7,404 bases of DNA, taken from assembly GCA_003482555.1 (NCBI GenBank), contig DMYQ01000319.1, forward strand, positions 1-7,404, given 5' to 3'. The position numbers and the translations under genes are program-made. Positions 5,387-7,404 of this stretch are shown here, one piece after another. The notes beneath the pieces were generated by a model that saw only the letters and a list, made by a program, of their open reading frames with translations, made no database searches and had not been told where the DNA came from. Position 1 is the first letter of the stretch, and each line of letters begins with the position of its first letter. This DNA is from Janthinobacterium sp. GTDB lineage: Bacteria; Pseudomonadota; Gammaproteobacteria; Burkholderiales; Burkholderiaceae_D.

Positions 5387-5833
5387 ATGAACACGATCAC
5401 CAAACTGGCCGTCGCCTGGGCCCTGCTGGCCGCCTCGTCGTGCATGGCGCAAACGCCGTACACGGAAGATTCGACTTTTCACGCCCTGGGCGGAAAAAAA
5501 GGCATCGCCGCGATCGTCCATACCCTGATCCCGCTGATCCAGGCCGATGCCCGCATCAAGGAAAGTTTCGCGGACAGCGACATGGTGCAATTGGCGCAGC
5601 GCCTGGCCGAGCAGTTGTGCGAGTTCAGCGGCGGTCCCTGCACCTATACGGGCAAGCACCCGGGCCGTGACATGGAATCGGTGCATATCGACTTGAAAAT
5701 CACGAACGCCCAGTTCAACGCGCTGGCCGAAGACTTGCAACTGGCGATGGAACGCCAGGACGTGCCGGCGGCCGCGCAAAACAGGCTGATGGCCAAGCTG
5801 GCGCCGATGCAGCGCGCCATCGTCACGCGCTAG
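5387..5833 (+). CDS. Exported group 1 truncated hemoglobin
   Basis: A 148-residue protein: N-terminal signal peptide (KLAVAWALLAASSCMAQ; likely cleavage after CMA, residue 21) followed by a bacterial globin domain (about 32-146). Family landmarks: FHALGGKKGIAAIV at the start of the 2/2 fold, GGPCTYTG (82-89), then GRDMESVHIDLKIT with proximal heme-ligand His100, and a closing MAKLAPMQRAIV. Aligned by eye with the globin family, the position of the B10 Tyr (usually FY in VDDFY) is LI (48-49), so the distal-pocket tyrosine typical of oxygen-binding truncated globins is missing. Two cysteines, Cys78 and Cys85, flank the GG turn and might form a disulfide in the periplasm; such Cys pairs occur in this subgroup. 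An ASSC sequence at the signal end is a poor lipobox. It is followed after 31 bases by the DUF3034 gene, probably co-transcribed. Gas binding, NO handling or heme relay are possible roles, undecided. Confidence 0.88.
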   Translation: MNTITKLAVAWALLAASSCMAQTPYTEDSTFHALGGKKGIAAIVHTLIPLIQADARIKESFADSDMVQLAQRLAEQLCEFSGGPCTYTGKHPGRDMESVHIDLKITNAQFNALAEDLQLAMERQDVPAAAQNRLMAKLAPMQRAIVTR

Positions 5834-5864
5834 AACAGCATTTTCAAATAAGGCGGGAGGCGGC

Positions 5865-6803
5865 ATGCGGCAAGATCTTCGATCACAGGCGGGCCCATGT
5901 GTGCCGGAATCCAAGCCCGGGCTGGCGCTGCCGCTGTGCGTACTCCTGTGCGCGTTGCTCTGCGGCGGTGCGCGCGCGCAAGCGCGGCCCGACATGGGCA
6001 AATTCCTGGCCACCGGCGGGGTCAGCGAGCTCGAAGGCGCGGGCGGCGGCGGCATCACGCCGTGGGCCCTGATCACCGGCTACGGCACGCGCGACAGTTA
6101 TGGCGCCAACGCCCACTTCACCCGCGTGAAGACCCGGGATTACGCGCTCGGCAGCGCCGGCGTCGCCGTCGGCCTGTTCGACCGGCTCGAGCTGTCGCTG
6201 GCCCGCCAGCAATTCGAGGGTAGCCTGGCGCCCCTGAACCGCTTGCGCATCCGCCTCGACATCGTCGGCCTCAAGCTGAAACTGGCCGGCGACGCGGTCT
6301 ACGAACAGGACCGCTGGCTGCCGCAAATCGCGGTCGGCGCCATGTACAAGAGCAATAAGGGAGTGGGCGGTCTGGACGCGCTGGGCGTGAGCCGGGTCGT
6401 GCAACTGGGGGCGAAGGATGGTCACGGCGTGGATTATTACGTGGCGGCCACGAAAATCCTGTTCGAGCAGAGCTTGCTGCTGAACGCCACCGTGCGCGCC
6501 ACCAAGGCCAATCAAATCGGTTTGCTCGGTTTCGGAGGCGACCTCGGCAACAGTTACCAGGCGATGCCGGAAGCGTCGCTGGCTTACCTGTTCACGCGCA
6601 AGCTGGTGGCCGGCGTGGAATACCGGCGCAAGCCGCACAATGTGAGCGTCGACAATGAAAAGGCGTATTACGACGCCTTCTTCGCGTATTTTCCCAACAA
6701 AAACCTGTCGTTGACGCTCGCCTACGCCGACCTGGGCGACATCACCGTCTTCAACCGGACCCGCCAGCGCGGCTTGTATGGCTCGCTGCAGACGGGATTT
6801 TGA
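5865..6803 (+). CDS. DUF3034 family protein, probable outer-membrane beta-barrel
   Basis: A 312-residue protein with a signal peptide (hydrophobic core about 20-34; cleavage suggested after ARA, residue 38). The mature start carries the family signature KFLATGGVSELEGAGGGG then ITPWALITGYGT (46-75), followed by GAGVAVGLFDRLELSLARQ-like text (here GSAGVAVGLFDRLELSLARQ, 95-114). The rest alternates hydrophobic and polar residues with many aromatic strand ends and finishes in LYGSLQTGF with a terminal Phe, as in outer-membrane barrels. The family has no established biochemical function that I know of. The ATG at 5865 has a strong GGGAGG ribosome site eight bases before it. It follows the globin gene by 31 bases with no terminator between, so the two are likely one operon; from memory DUF3034 genes often neighbour truncated hemoglobins. 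A barrel exposing or importing a ligand for the exported globin is an inference. Confidence 0.85.
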   Translation: MRQDLRSQAGPCVPESKPGLALPLCVLLCALLCGGARAQARPDMGKFLATGGVSELEGAGGGGITPWALITGYGTRDSYGANAHFTRVKTRDYALGSAGVAVGLFDRLELSLARQQFEGSLAPLNRLRIRLDIVGLKLKLAGDAVYEQDRWLPQIAVGAMYKSNKGVGGLDALGVSRVVQLGAKDGHGVDYYVAATKILFEQSLLLNATVRATKANQIGLLGFGGDLGNSYQAMPEASLAYLFTRKLVAGVEYRRKPHNVSVDNEKAYYDAFFAYFPNKNLSLTLAYADLGDITVFNRTRQRGLYGSLQTGF

Positions 6804-6817
6804 GCGGGATTTTGAGC
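6794..6817 (+). repeat. 12-base tandem duplication over a stop codon
   Basis: GGGATTTTGAGC occurs twice in direct succession (6794-6805 and 6806-6817). The first copy holds the last codons and TGA stop of the DUF3034 gene; because the unit is 12 bases, the second copy repeats the in-frame TGA at 6813-6815. It fills almost the whole 19-base gap to the convergent tlpA-like gene. Confidence 0.8.
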
Positions 6818-6842
6818 TGGACTCAGCCGGCCAGCGCTTTTT
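6816..6842 (+). terminator. Possible terminator of the globin/DUF3034 unit
   Basis: GCTGG (6816-6820) pairs with CCAGC (6831-6835), a 5-bp stem with a 10-base loop, followed by GCTTTTT. The T-run fits intrinsic termination on the plus strand; the stem is short. It overlaps the 3' end of the convergent thioredoxin gene. Confidence 0.4.
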
Positions 6843-7338
6843 CCAGCAATTTGTGCAGGGAAGCGAATTCGGGTTCGCCCACATAGCGCTTGATGATCTT
6901 ACCCTGTTTGTCGATCACGAAGGTGGTCGGCGTCAAGGCCACGTCGCCGTAGGCGTGGGCGGCGGCGCCCGTGACGTCGAGCGCCACCGTGAACGGCAAG
7001 GCGCGCGTGGCGGCGTAGTTGAGGACGTAATTGGGCGGGTCGTAAGCCATGGCGACGGCGACGAACTCCAGCCCCTGCGACTTGTATTTGTTATACGTCT
7101 CCACCATTTTCGGCATTTCGCCGACGCAGGTGGCGCAGGACGTGGCCCAGAAATTGACCATCACGACCTTGCCGCGCAAGCTGGCCAGCGTGATTTTTTC
7201 GCCGTGGATGCCCAGCAAGGTCACATCGGGCGCGCTGCTCTTGCTGTTCAGGGAGACATAGGCCGTGGCCGCCAAGGCGGCGACGACGACGCCGGCGAGT
7301 AGCGGTTTGATCCAGGACTTGGAGGGGGAAGCTTGCAT
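6823..7338 (-). CDS. Membrane-anchored TlpA/ResA-like thioredoxin
   Basis: A 171-residue thiol-disulfide oxidoreductase. An N-terminal helix (WIKPLLAGVVVAALAATAYVSL, about 9-30) without a clear cleavage site anchors it in the inner membrane with the thioredoxin domain in the periplasm. The redox motif is WATSCATCVGEMP, with Cys68 and Cys71, in an NFWATxCxxC context typical of TlpA/ResA/DsbE; Glu74 and the cis-proline loop LTPTTFVID (Pro137) are present. These proteins keep periplasmic cysteines reduced, for example in cytochrome c maturation or copper delivery. Start: the frame extends to an ATG at 7371 and a TTG at 7389, but a perfect TATAAT (7375-7370, minus strand) would place the transcript start near 7363, downstream of both, so the ATG at 7338 is chosen. 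It faces the DUF3034 gene tail to tail, 19 bases apart. A functional tie to the exported globin is inferred from location only. Confidence 0.88.
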   Translation of the reverse strand: MQASPSKSWIKPLLAGVVVAALAATAYVSLNSKSSAPDVTLLGIHGEKITLASLRGKVVMVNFWATSCATCVGEMPKMVETYNKYKSQGLEFVAVAMAYDPPNYVLNYAATRALPFTVALDVTGAAAHAYGDVALTPTTFVIDKQGKIIKRYVGEPEFASLHKLLEKALAG

Positions 7339-7369
7339 GCGATGATCCAGGCAGGGGACGGATAAGGCC

Positions 7370-7375
7370 ATTATA
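7370..7375 (-). promoter_or_regulatory. -10 box of the TlpA-like gene
   Basis: A perfect TATAAT lies on the minus strand 31 bases before the chosen ATG. The expected -35 position (about 7393-7398) reads CGGCAG and does not match, and there is no TG extension, so the promoter is either activator-dependent or weak. It decides the start codon: upstream ATG and TTG candidates would lie outside the mRNA. Confidence 0.45.
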
Positions 7376-7404
7376 GTCGCGTCGGCCAAAGACTGCCGGC
7401 GCGA

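Noticed and set aside
5387..5450. Lipoprotein signal for the truncated hemoglobin (ASSC)
   Set aside because: The residue at -3 is Ala instead of the usual Leu, and CMA-Q fits signal peptidase I better; a lipoprotein is not excluded but is not the best reading.
5883..6884. A 333-codon open frame antisense to the DUF3034 gene
   Set aside because: The plus-strand protein has a signal peptide, a family signature and a strong ribosome site; the antisense product has no recognisable motif and spans the convergent gene boundary.

Overview
The window looks like a betaproteobacterial chromosome, most likely Oxalobacteraceae (Janthinobacterium/Massilia/Duganella type). This rests on the high-GC codon use of most genes and on the gene content; no marker gene fixes the genus, so it is an inference. 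The DNA has two textures. Bases 1-2100 are compositionally lower in GC and carry mobile-element debris. The rest is GC-rich and reads like ordinary chromosome.

Left part (1-2140): a 5'-truncated serine recombinase of the Tn3-resolvase/invertase type (+) has lost its catalytic half. It converges on a soluble PAS-histidine kinase gene (-). Just upstream of the kinase are two 17-base repeats 24 bases apart, followed by a TGTCAA end, which resemble the terminal repeat array of an IS21-type element. The kinase may therefore sit inside, or at the edge of, a decayed mobile element.

Middle part (2140-4810): about 250 bases of leader precede an MHS-type major facilitator transporter (+). It converges, across two strong hairpins, on a single-domain CheY-like response regulator (-). 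Next comes a 585-base intergenic region with an AT-rich palindrome whose 8-base arm also overlaps the regulator's start codon, and with an extended -10 promoter for the next gene.

Right part (4810-7404): a PaaI-like hotdog thioesterase (+) is followed by its own terminator-like hairpin and then a promoter. A two-gene unit follows: an exported group 1 truncated hemoglobin and a DUF3034 probable outer-membrane protein (+). It converges on a membrane-anchored TlpA-like thioredoxin (-). The exported globin carries two cysteines and lies next to a predicted periplasmic thiol oxidoreductase, so a periplasmic heme/redox role for this cluster is a reasonable inference, but unproven.

No rRNA, tRNA, CRISPR array or complete insertion sequence was recognised. 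The most interesting points are the exported globin/DUF3034/TlpA neighbourhood, the mobile-element remnants flanking the kinase, and the repeated ACATGTAT motif at the response regulator.
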